Shown here piece by piece: positions 17,269 through 24,043 of a stretch of DNA of 25,175 nt. The stretch is from an uncultured Saprospiraceae bacterium (GTDB lineage Bacteria > Bacteroidota > Bacteroidia > Chitinophagales > Saprospiraceae): the NCBI GenBank assembly GCA_937967535.1, contig CALCMV010000242.1, forward strand, positions 1-25,175, given 5' to 3'. The notes beneath the pieces are model-generated. The model made no database searches, had not been told where the DNA came from, and saw only the letters and a program-made list of their open reading frames with translations. The first letter of the stretch is position 1. Each line of letters begins with the position of its first letter. The position numbers and the translations under genes are program-made.

Positions 17269-17323
17269 TGATAGCCCAAAAACCAAGCAATAAATCTATT
17301 TTTTTAACCAATAAAAAAGTCTA

Positions 17324-17851
17324 ATGAAGTATCTTTGTATTTTAAGCGTAACGATAGCCATGCTATCTTTTTTTCCAAACCAAACTAACGCACAAATGGA
17401 TAATGATAAACTGGAAAATATCATCTATGTAATGAGCGACTCCGTTGTCGGGCAAAAAGGCATGTGGGAAATGCAGGTCAGAGGACTACCTATGATGTGT
17501 ATTACCGACCAAACCAACAACAGAATGAGAATTATCGCTCCCATAAAAGAGTCAAAAGATGTAACAGAGGAAGAAATGAAAGCAGCAATGGAAGCCAATT
17601 TTCACACAGCACTTGATGTGAGATACGCCGTCTCCAATGACATCATGTGGGTGGCGTTCATTCATCCGCTAAAAGAATTGACCAAAGACCAAGTGATTAA
17701 TGCCATTTCGCAGGTCTATAATGCCACACTGACCTATGGCACTTACTACACCAGCACCGAATTATCCTTCGGTAATGGCGGTGAAGATGAAGAAGAAAAA
17801 AAGAAAAACGAAAAGATTTTGATTAGAGTATGTAATACTGCACATCTTTAA
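17324..17851 (+). CDS. Exported hypothetical protein, YbjN-like, C-terminus altered by a repeat
   Basis: The 175-residue product has a signal peptide (MKYLCILSVTIAMLSFF, cleaved near TNA-Q). It then has a domain with MRIIAPIKE, a helical segment and the pattern EANFHTALDVRYAVSNDIMW, VAFIHPLKELT. I recall this as a recurrent domain in hypothetical proteins of type-III-chaperone/YbjN-like fold, but I cannot name a function. A charged EDEEEKKKNEK stretch follows the domain. The last residues (TAHL) and the stop codon are read from a dispersed repeat that starts about 17836, so the native C-terminus was probably replaced. A promoter-like TATCTTTG at 17330 lies inside the signal peptide and is judged chance. 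Confidence 0.75.
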   Translation: MKYLCILSVTIAMLSFFPNQTNAQMDNDKLENIIYVMSDSVVGQKGMWEMQVRGLPMMCITDQTNNRMRIIAPIKESKDVTEEEMKAAMEANFHTALDVRYAVSNDIMWVAFIHPLKELTKDQVINAISQVYNATLTYGTYYTSTELSFGNGGEDEEEKKKNEKILIRVCNTAHL

Positions 17852-17943
17852 TTTTGCCACAAAGACTCAAAAAATTTTCATGCTTATCAGCAATTTATAC
17901 TTCGTGTCTTTGTGGCAGTTTTCAATTTTGAATTATGTTTAAA
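17836..17943. repeat. Internally deleted copy of the 404-bp MITE interior
   Basis: The 108 bp match 7985-8304 of the complete element with the middle removed. The left half is TACTGCACATCTTTAATTTT and GCCACAAAGAC. The right half is TTTTCATGCTTATCAGC and GTGTCTTTGTGGCAG through GAATTATGTTTAAA. The terminal inverted repeats are absent. The two halves still form a hairpin (CCACAAAGAC/GTCTTTGTGG). Confidence 0.8.
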
Positions 17944-17955
17944 TTTGCTGTAAAA

Positions 17956-18299
17956 GTAGTTGACACTTTTTTAAAATATACATTCCGATAGCTATTGGAA
18001 TGTAGTACGTGTACAATACATTTGATTTTTTTTATTATTTAAATAATTAAAAATCAATTAAAATAAGAAATGTCTGGCTAGCCATTTAACTTTGCCTAAA
18101 GCGAATACTCGTCAGACGAATCCCTTTACTCAATGCGAATATTTTATGAGACAAATCACTACATTTCACAAAAACCTTCGTCAGACGAGTACTATCCCGC
18201 AAGCAAACTTAAACGGGTAGCCAAATGTCTCGTGTTCACTCGCGTTATACAAATTTACATTTTACATTAATTTAATGTGAAAATAAAAGTGTCAACTAC
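17956..18299. mobile_element. Inverted-repeat element interrupted by MITE copy B
   Basis: GTAGTTGACACTTTT (17956-17970) and its exact complement (18285-18299) bound a 344-bp segment with no gene. Removing the nested 147-bp MITE and one target copy leaves about 189 bp, a MITE-like size. It also holds a CATTCCGATAGCTATTGGAATG near-palindrome (about 17981-18002). I see no flanking duplication, so its mobility is inferred only from the paired ends. Confidence 0.55.
18076..18222 (+). mobile_element. 147-bp MITE, copy B, with 8-bp target-site duplication
   Basis: Bounded by GGCTAGCC and GGGTAGCC, and flanked by exact AAATGTCT copies at 18068-18075 and 18223-18230. It is about 97% identical to copy A at 12487-12632 in the opposite orientation. 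The different target duplications show two separate insertions. The 8-bp duplication and GG-starting ends fit ISL3- or IS1595-type transposases; which one is inference. Confidence 0.9.
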
Positions 18300-18340
18300 A
18301 ATAGTAGTCAAATAGGAGAAAACAAATCCAAGTAAATTTT

Positions 18341-19384
18341 ATGAATATGAATATCAGATTATTAGGTTTTTTATTAATTGCAAGTTTATTATTCGCAGCT
18401 TGTGAAGATGATTCAGAAAATCCGCCGATATGGGGTGATTTAAACAACCACATTTTCGTACTAAATGAGGGCAACTTCGGTTCTTCTAACGGGTCTTTGA
18501 CGGCAGTGAGTCGGGAAACGGGTCTGGTATGGAATAATATTTTTGAAATGGTGAATAATTTCCAACTCGGCGATGTTGTTCAATCCATGACCTTTCACAA
18601 TGGCAAGGCATATATTGTGGTCAATAATTCGGAAAAAATAGAAGTAGTAGATGCAAGTACTTTCGAAAGCGAAGGAACAATTGAAGGGCTGCCTGCACCA
18701 CGTTATTTTTTGCCGATTAATAATGACAAAGCCTATGTGACCAATTTTACAATTGGCAATATGACCACCTTGAGTATCATTGATTTGAAGACGAATGAAA
18801 TCACAAAAACCATTCCCACCGGATGGGGCGAACAGATGGTCATGTCTGATGGAAAAGTCTTTGTCGGCATTATGAATAGTTTTGATATGATGGTCATTGA
18901 TGCTGCTACCGATGAGGTGTTGCAGACCCTCTCGGTCACTTATTCGCCCAATAGCCTGCAAGTAGATAGAAACGGAAAAGTCTGGTCACTCAGCGATGGT
19001 GGTTTCTACAATGAAGACATTCCTGCCTTGCGACGCATTGACCCTATTACCCTTCAAACCGAGCAAGTATTTACCTTTGCCAATGCCGATGCCGCACCGC
19101 AAAGACTCGCTATCAATGATAGTGGCGACAAGCTATACTACCTTGAAAGCGGACAGGTATGGAGAATGGATATTACAGATAATGCACTGCCCGACCTTCC
19201 CTTTATCACCTCCGACGATTCTTCTTTCTATGGCTTGGGCATAGACCCGGCAAATGACAATATTTACACCTCCGATGCCGCTGATTTTCAGTCGAAAGGC
19301 GGTGTTACTTATTATCGTCTTGATGGTACGCCGATTGATAGTTTTGAAGCAGGTGTGATTCCGGGCAACTTTTCTTTTAATTGA
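18341..19384 (+). CDS. YncE/DUF5074-like beta-propeller lipoprotein
   Basis: The 347-residue protein begins with a lipoprotein signal peptide (IRLLGFLLIASLLFAAC, Cys21) followed by EDDSENPP, so it is likely a membrane-anchored lipoprotein. The start of the mature part, HIFVLNEGNFGSSNGSL, and repeated YVTN-like blades (KAYIVVNNSEKIEVVDAST, KAYVTNF...LSIIDLKTNEI, KVFVGIMNSFDMMVIDAATD) fit a seven-blade propeller of the DUF5074/YncE type. Such proteins in this phylum often neighbour TonB-dependent receptors and may bind ligands at the surface; none is visible here. The start could be ATG 18341 or the ATG two codons later. The inverted element at 17956-18299 ends 41 bp upstream, so it may carry or disrupt the promoter. 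Confidence 0.8.
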   Translation: MNMNIRLLGFLLIASLLFAACEDDSENPPIWGDLNNHIFVLNEGNFGSSNGSLTAVSRETGLVWNNIFEMVNNFQLGDVVQSMTFHNGKAYIVVNNSEKIEVVDASTFESEGTIEGLPAPRYFLPINNDKAYVTNFTIGNMTTLSIIDLKTNEITKTIPTGWGEQMVMSDGKVFVGIMNSFDMMVIDAATDEVLQTLSVTYSPNSLQVDRNGKVWSLSDGGFYNEDIPALRRIDPITLQTEQVFTFANADAAPQRLAINDSGDKLYYLESGQVWRMDITDNALPDLPFITSDDSSFYGLGIDPANDNIYTSDAADFQSKGGVTYYRLDGTPIDSFEAGVIPGNFSFN

Positions 19385-19460
19385 AATTAGTTCCTGGTGT
19401 CGTTATTCGTTGATTCGTTATTCGTTTTTTAACTAATTTCCATAAGCGATTTTTATTTTA

Positions 19461-19800
19461 ATGTCTTCGCCAATTTTGAATTTTGAATGAAAAATTTGGC
19501 GAAGACATCGAAATTGAAATTGTTATTTTCATTGTTATTTTCATTTCAATACACTCGCTAATTTTGAATTTTGAATGAAAAAACTTGACGAAGACATCGA
19601 AATTCAAATTGTTATTTTTACTGTTATTTTCATTTCAATACACTCGCTAATTTTGAATTTTGAATGAAAAAATTTGGCGAAGACATTGAAATTGAAATTG
19701 TTATTTTCATTGAAATTGTTATTTTCATTGAAATTGTTATTTTCATTGAAATTGTTATTTTCATTTCAATTGTTATTTTCATTGTTATTTTCATTTTCAT
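19461..19800. repeat. Hairpin, 89-bp tandem repeats and 18-bp tandem repeats before the nuclease gene
   Basis: A hairpin with 13-bp perfect arms (ATGTCTTCGCCAA, 19461-19473, and 19496-19508) is followed by a tandem repeat of exactly 89 bp, as its GGCG/GACGAAGACAT anchor recurs at 19498, 19587 and 19676. From 19691 an 18-bp unit, ATTGAAATTGTTATTTTC, repeats four times (to 19762) and decays into ATTTTC words near 19800. The remainder of the gap (19385-19460) carries a GTTATTCGTTGATTC stutter. No gene is convincing. Confidence 0.85.
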
Positions 19801-19821
19801 TGTAAATGATTCAAAACTTAA

Positions 19822-20811
19822 ATGTCCGAACACACAAACACAGCACCCTCCTCTCAGCCAATTGAAAATAAAGGTCAGAGCAAAGTACGCAACTTCCTCA
19901 CCAAATTGGGTTTACCCACTACCATAGTGGCAATTGCCGTATCCATTTACAGTTTTTACTTTACGGGCGAATCGCCGGATGTCGTTACGGATTTCATTGA
20001 CCAAGTAGAGCAAACGGATAAGAAAAAAGAGGAAAAATTGCCCGATTTGGTCGAAGCCATTGACAATTATCTGCCCACTTCTACCACCAATAAAACGATT
20101 AGACACGATTATTTTACTTTGTCTTATTCCGAAAAACACGAACAACCCGAATGGGTCGCATACGAACTCTATGGCGATAGCCTCAAAAAAGCCAAAGTAG
20201 AACGCCACAGTAGTTTCAAATCAGACCCGATGGTCGAAACCGGCTCTGCCAAACCCTCCGACTATACCCGAAGCGGTTATGACCGCGGACACCTCGCACC
20301 TGCCGCAGATATGGCATTTTCGGAAGAAGCCATGAAGCAGAGTTTTTTGATGAGCAATATCAGTCCGCAAGAACCCGCCTTCAATCGCGGTATTTGGCGC
20401 GAACTCGAAGAGCAAACCCGCGATTGGTGTCTCACTTCCGAACATTTTTATGTCGTCGTCGGACCCGTACTCACGCAGCGTGCCAAGCGTCGATTTGGCG
20501 AAAATAAAGCCCTCGCCGCCCCGCGTTCTTTCTACAAAGTCTTGCTCGACCTGCGTGGCTCCGACAAAAAAGCCGTTGGGTTCATGTTGCCAAACACCAA
20601 AAGCGATGCCCCCCTTAGCGATTATATGGTTTCGATTGATTCGATAGAAACCCTGACCGGCATTGACTTCTTTCCCGAATTGCCGGATGATTTGGAGGAA
20701 AATCTGGAAGCAAGTTTTAGTCCCTTTCGTTGGCCCTACGATGAGGAGCGTTTTCGAATGCGTGTAGGCACATGGAACAATGAAGCCGCTTACTCTCAAG
20801 TATTGGAGTGA
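19822..20811 (+). CDS. Membrane-anchored DNA/RNA non-specific endonuclease (DRGH type)
   Basis: The 329-residue protein is a metal-dependent beta-beta-alpha nuclease that cuts DNA and RNA without strict sequence preference. The active-site motif is DRGHLAPA with His157 as general base. The metal-binding Asn188 is in AFNRGIWRELE after SNISPQ, and a VVVGPVL strand follows. Residues about 31-48 form one membrane segment, so the catalytic domain should face the periplasm; the first 28 residues are polar. A linker with an acidic/lysine patch (DKKKEEKL) separates them. The ATG at 19822 directly follows the tandem repeat block. No immunity-like gene is adjacent, so a nutritional or DNA-degrading role in the envelope is more likely than a toxin role, but this is inference. 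Confidence 0.92.
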   Translation: MSEHTNTAPSSQPIENKGQSKVRNFLTKLGLPTTIVAIAVSIYSFYFTGESPDVVTDFIDQVEQTDKKKEEKLPDLVEAIDNYLPTSTTNKTIRHDYFTLSYSEKHEQPEWVAYELYGDSLKKAKVERHSSFKSDPMVETGSAKPSDYTRSGYDRGHLAPAADMAFSEEAMKQSFLMSNISPQEPAFNRGIWRELEEQTRDWCLTSEHFYVVVGPVLTQRAKRRFGENKALAAPRSFYKVLLDLRGSDKKAVGFMLPNTKSDAPLSDYMVSIDSIETLTGIDFFPELPDDLEENLEASFSPFRWPYDEERFRMRVGTWNNEAAYSQVLE

Positions 20812-20948
20812 AAAGCAAAAAAATGTAAGAGTATGCTTGAAAATTTGCAGATACAACTCATAATCAGTATCTTACAATCCCGACTGACAACTACGAACTG
20901 ATAGCCTCTCAAATTAAATATTTTTCTAACCGTTAAAGATTTAAACTT

Positions 20949-21662
20949 ATGACACGAAGAACAATTTACACTTTGACGCTTGCTTTGGGCGGCTTGATAT
21001 TGACGCTGCCTGTATTTGGCACTTCGGCTTTATCAATTGAAACTTCACCGACAACCGCAAAATCACCTACGGACACAATAATAGTTGATTATGTCTCACC
21101 CTTTGATGCCTATATTGTTCCTGAAGGAATTGTATGCGACTGGCTTGGTTATGTTACATCAAACACAGCTTCTGTCGAACTACAACATGCAGACAAAATC
21201 CTTGAATATTCAAGCACTCCTCCATTAGATTTTTCTACCATCGCTATATTGGATGATTTCGTCATATCGGAATTTGAGCCGGGGTCTCCCAATCTGTTTT
21301 CTTATCTCCACCGTTCTCCTTCAAATGGTCTCAATTACTATCGGCTCAAAATAACAGATACTTCGGGTGATATGTGGTTTTCAAACATTATAGCAATAGA
21401 ACTACAGCTAACAGCCGGCAATATGCACCCGACTATCGTTGACACAGAGGCTAGTCTTTTCATTGAATCTCCGGTAGAAGAACCCGGCGAATTGAACATC
21501 TACGATATGAATGGTCGTTTGATTTACTCGGAAAATATCACTCTGAACGAAAATTCTACGCTTATCGGTTTAGATTTCAGTACTTGGCATACAGGGCATT
21601 ACATCGCAAGAGTATCCGGTGAACAATTGGGCATGGAGATAATTCGCTTTATGAAACGCTAA
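20949..21662 (+). CDS. Secreted protein with T9SS type A sorting domain
   Basis: The 237-residue product has a signal peptide (RTIYTLTLALGGLILTLPVFG). Its middle contains the GLNYYRLKITDTSGD pattern often preceding T9SS sorting domains. The C-terminal domain (about 155-237) has ELNIYDMNGRLIYS and ends IIRFMKR, as in type A sorting domains that direct cargo across the outer membrane via the type IX system and are then removed. The N-terminal 50-130 region is not recognised, and the whole is short for such cargo, so the effector part may be small or lost. A terminator hairpin lies 52 bp after the stop. Confidence 0.8.
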   Translation: MTRRTIYTLTLALGGLILTLPVFGTSALSIETSPTTAKSPTDTIIVDYVSPFDAYIVPEGIVCDWLGYVTSNTASVELQHADKILEYSSTPPLDFSTIAILDDFVISEFEPGSPNLFSYLHRSPSNGLNYYRLKITDTSGDMWFSNIIAIELQLTAGNMHPTIVDTEASLFIESPVEEPGELNIYDMNGRLIYSENITLNENSTLIGLDFSTWHTGHYIARVSGEQLGMEIIRFMKR

Positions 21663-21714
21663 TGGACTTTCAAAATGCAAGGCAAGTTTGAGCATTACAT
21701 TTATAGCACTACCC

Positions 21715-21754
21715 AAAAAGCGTCCTGAACACGAGGGTTCGGGACGCTTTTTTT
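21715..21754 (+). terminator. Rho-independent terminator, repeat copy 1
   Basis: AAAAAGCGTCCTGAAC (21715-21730) pairs with GTTCGGGACGCTTTTT (21737-21752), with one G-U pair, and ends in T8. It follows the T9SS cargo gene. The same hairpin recurs at 22367-22406. Confidence 0.85.
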
Positions 21755-22066
21755 GTGCAATAGTCGGCAGATGAAGGTGCTTACAAAAAATGGTGCTTGG
21801 ATAAGTTCAATTTGTCTTACTTACAAGAGTATTCGTCTGACGACGGGAACTGTCAGCCCATTAGGACTGATTTTAATCATATCAATCGCGCTAAGAGATG
21901 GGGTGAAAAAATACTTTTTATAGGCTGCGTCATATTGTATATTTTTACGCCTTATAAAGTTCGCCTTTTTTAAGACTTGAAGCCAATAGGAACACGAAAA
22001 AGTATGTGCAACAAATTTGCACAAAATGGATTTATTTTTTCAAAATAAACCATTCCTAATATTGAC

Positions 22067-22108
22067 CACCGTAGTAGGGACAAGGCATGCCTTGTCCCTA
22101 CTACGGTG
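22067..22108. repeat. Perfect 42-bp palindrome
   Basis: The half CACCGTAGTAGGGACAAGGC plus A is followed directly by its exact complement, with no loop and no mismatch. The GTAGGGACAAGGCATGCC core is a type of palindrome I recall as repeated in several bacterial genomes. It sits inside the tandem cluster in place of the terminator hairpin. Confidence 0.9.
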
Positions 22109-22366
22109 AAATTCTTTTTTGTGCCATAGTCGGCAGACGAAGGTTTTATAAAAATGGTGCTTCGACACCTCCAATTCGCGCTACTTGCAACGGTATTCGT
22201 CTGGCGACAGGGGGAATTTGTTGAAGTTGAGTATCAATTTGTTTTGCTGTCAATCGCGCTAACAGTTTTACATAAAAAAAATACTTTTTATAGGCTGCGG
22301 CATATTTTATATTTTTACTTCTTACAAAGTTGGCGTTTTTTAAGACTTGAAGCAAATAGGAACACG

Positions 22367-22406
22367 AAAAAGCGTCCTGAATATGAGGGTTCGGGACGCT
22401 TTTTTT
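22367..22406 (+). terminator. Rho-independent terminator, repeat copy 2
   Basis: AAAAAGCGTCC(T)GA at 22367-22380 pairs with TCGGGACGCTTTTT, which runs from 22391, and is followed by further T. It is nearly identical to 21715-21754 except for the loop (ATATGAGGGT). No gene lies immediately before it, so it terminates a repeat unit, not a coding region. Confidence 0.75.
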
Positions 22407-22570
22407 GTGGAATAGTCGGCAGACGAAGGTGTTTACAAATAACGACGCTTAGATACCTCCAATTCGCGTTGCTTGTGACTGTATTCGTCTGGCAACAGAG
22501 AAAGGACTCACCTTGTATGTCCAAAAATGCAAGGCGAGTTGATGGGGTGATGTAAGACTGATAGATCAGT

Positions 22571-22605
22571 AGAGGGCTACCTAATGGAAGCCCTCTGTAT
22601 TTTTT
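22571..22605 (+). terminator. Rho-independent terminator at the end of the repeat cluster
   Basis: AGAGGGCT (22571-22578) and AGCCCTCT (22589-22596) form a perfect 8-bp stem around a 10-base loop, followed by GTATTTTTT. No gene precedes it closely on this strand. Confidence 0.7.
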
Positions 22606-22674
22606 AACAAAAGATAGCGTGGTGGTAGTTTTTTCACCAAAATATAATTTTGACGATAATCCTCATTTTATGTA

Positions 22675-22974
22675 TTATCTATTTAATAGTCGATAAATTA
22701 AATACGAAAAAACGAAAACATTAGGTAGAAGGAAAATCGTAGTAAGTGATAAAAATTTGTTAGTAAACCAGTTAAAAATACTCAATGGAAAATTTAACAA
22801 ATATTTATATAAAACAAATGCAATCTTTTGATTTGCATTGAAGCTTGAAAAACTGTAAAAATCTCCCATTTTACTATCATACCACGCTTCATATTCCGTA
22901 AGTACTACCATGCAAATTACATACAATATCACATAGGTAAGAGCAACCAAAATTAATATTTTCCAATATTTCAT
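22675..22974 (-). CDS. Small hypothetical membrane protein
   Basis: A 99-residue protein with hydrophobic segments at about 5-25 (ILILVALTYVILYVICMVVL), 52-70 and 76-95, separated by a polar loop (YEAWYDSKMGDFYSFSS). I do not recognise a family. The codon pattern and a clean ATG support it as a real gene. It lies 48 bp downstream of the Ser-rich gene at 23023 on the same strand, so the two may be co-transcribed. A membrane immunity or accessory protein is possible but unproven. Confidence 0.6.
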   Translation of the reverse strand: MKYWKILILVALTYVILYVICMVVLTEYEAWYDSKMGDFYSFSSFNANQKIAFVLYKYLLNFPLSIFNWFTNKFLSLTTIFLLPNVFVFSYLIYRLLNR

Positions 22975-23022
22975 ATTTAATTAAATAATTTATAAACTAA
23001 ACAATACACTTGAAAATTGCCA

Positions 23023-23388
23023 TTAGTTACTACTTGAGCTATCGTCATAGCTACTACTTGAGCTGCTACCCCACGATGAACTGCCTACACTTTCGGCACT
23101 ACTTCTAAGAGATCCACTGTTGCCACTATCAGCTCCGTCAATGGTATATTTCAAATAATCTGTATCGCCCGTTATCATTGTGTTTATCAACCCAGAATTG
23201 TAGCCTTCTGTATATTCATCAATAGATCCGTGTGAAACATCCCCCAATTCACCTACATTTATATTAAATAGCTCGGTTGTCAATGATTCTCTGGTATTTT
23301 CATCTCCTATAGAACCTATTGGTGAAGAAGTTGTTTGGTATTCGTTTACATTGATATTAACATTATCAGATATTGACCTATCTAACAT
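23023..23388 (-). CDS. Ser-rich hypothetical protein, possibly a 5'-truncated gene tail
   Basis: ATG 23388 gives 121 residues, but the frame is open further back to 23430 (SKTTVDAAYGPLSG before the Met), where it meets a stop inside A/T-rich repeat DNA. There is no signal peptide. The middle is acidic and Asn/Ser-rich (ITGDTDYLKYTIDGADSG), and the end is almost all Ser (SSSWGSSSSSSYDDSSSSN). Text like DAAYGPLSGMLDRS would suit the inside of a longer protein, so I suspect the 5' part was lost by the repeat insertion at 23431-23943. It could equally be a short intact gene. Function unknown. Confidence 0.45.
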   Translation of the reverse strand: MLDRSISDNVNINVNEYQTTSSPIGSIGDENTRESLTTELFNINVGELGDVSHGSIDEYTEGYNSGLINTMITGDTDYLKYTIDGADSGNSGSLRSSAESVGSSSWGSSSSSSYDDSSSSN

Positions 23389-23552
23389 GCCTGATAAAGG
23401 CCCATAAGCTGCATCTACTGTAGTTTTGGATTATTTTATAAATATTTTTATTTAAATTTTATAATTAATTAATTTTCAATAAAATAAAAAAATGCTGTGG
23501 TCTGACATTTTAAAAATGTCCAACCACTCACGCTTGTTCTTCAATTTAAATT

Positions 23553-23910
23553 CATATATATATACTATGAACGGGATAAATTTCGGAAAATATCAGTTTT
23601 CCGAATGAACCCGTAATGACTGCTTTAGCTGTCAAGTAGGATAAAAAATTATCTATAATTTATTGATTTTTAATTTATTACAAATTAAAATAATTGTGCA
23701 TGTGAGACCTAAACAGGCTGACCGAAAACACTGTACTGACGACTTTAGCCGTCATATAAATTTTATTTTAATTTTTAATTTCTTAAAATAAAATAATTTA
23801 TAAATATACTTTTATTTCACGCGACGGCTAAAGTCGTCGGTACGGTATTCGCGGTCAGCCTGTAAAGCAGTCATTACAGTTTTCTCAAATTTATACCGTT
23901 CGTATATATG
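23553..23910. repeat. Large compound inverted repeat, one arm interrupted
   Basis: The right arm (23823-23910) is continuous. It pairs in three pieces with the left side: 23823-23861 with 23715-23753 (AGGCTGACCG...GACTTTAGCCGTC, about 34 of 40), 23863-23877 with 23613-23627 (GTAATGACTGCTTTA, perfect), and 23887-23910 with 23553-23583 (GAACGG...ATAAATTT with a bulge). The left side is interrupted by a perfect hairpin (TTCGGAAAA/TTTTCCGAA, 23582-23605) and an A/T-rich block (23628-23714). No gene is inside. Confidence 0.7.
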
Positions 23911-23943
23911 AGAAGGGTCGCAAACACAGTTTACAACCCTTCT
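23911..23943. terminator. Hairpin near the 3' end of the last T9SS cargo gene
   Basis: AGAAGGGT (23911-23918) and ACCCTTCT (23936-23943) pair perfectly, and the inner bases extend the stem with two imperfections. It lies 100 bp beyond the stop of the minus-strand gene at 24044. It has no T-tract, so the terminator role is uncertain. Confidence 0.4.
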
Positions 23944-24043
23944 TGACATTCAGAACCATGAAAATTTTTTCGCTTGTAACGCGGTACCTGTGGTTCGCGC
24001 ACTTGCATATGGTATTAAAACGAGCTGGAAGCATCGTTCTACG

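Larger units (their letters stand above)
21755..22498. repeat. Tandem repeat cluster with TAGTCGGCAGACGAAGG units
   Basis: Three copies of an 84-86-bp subunit lie at 21761-21844, 22127-22210 and 22413-22498. Each begins TAGTCGGCAGA(C/T)GAAGG and ends TATTCGTCTG(A/G)C(G/A)AC, near-inverted ends. The first two are followed by a second conserved block (about 21885-22004 and 22250-22371) containing AATACTTTTTATAGGCTGCG and TTTTTTAAGACTTGAAG. The second block is followed by the terminator hairpin at 22367. Between units 1 and 2 that hairpin is missing and another insert with a 42-bp palindrome takes its place. Frames in this region differ mostly at amino-acid-changing positions, so it looks non-coding. 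Confidence 0.8.

Noticed and set aside
17330..17337. TATCTTTG promoter-like sequence
   Set aside because: It is inside the signal peptide codons of the gene at 17324, and the good signal peptide makes a later start unlikely.
17956..17970. TTGACA-like -35 box
   Set aside because: Bacteroidota promoters use TTTG/TAnnTTTG, and the sequence is part of a terminal inverted repeat present on both sides of the element.
17137..19800. Possible CRISPR array
   Set aside because: The tandem repeats at 17137-17268 and 19461-19800 have no unique spacers of constant length, and no cas genes are present.
19664..19927. Frame encoding repeated IEIVIF words
   Set aside because: It is the translation of the 18-bp tandem repeat in one frame and runs out of frame into the nuclease gene.
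19822..20811. Nuclease as an antibacterial toxin with immunity
   Set aside because: The protein has an N-terminal membrane anchor and no adjacent immunity-like gene, and no secretion adaptor domain is visible.
21821..22355. Two minus-strand frames sharing a LQVLKxANFxRxKNI pattern
   Set aside because: They are the two copies of a tandem repeat. Most differences between copies change the amino acid, so there is no sign of coding selection.
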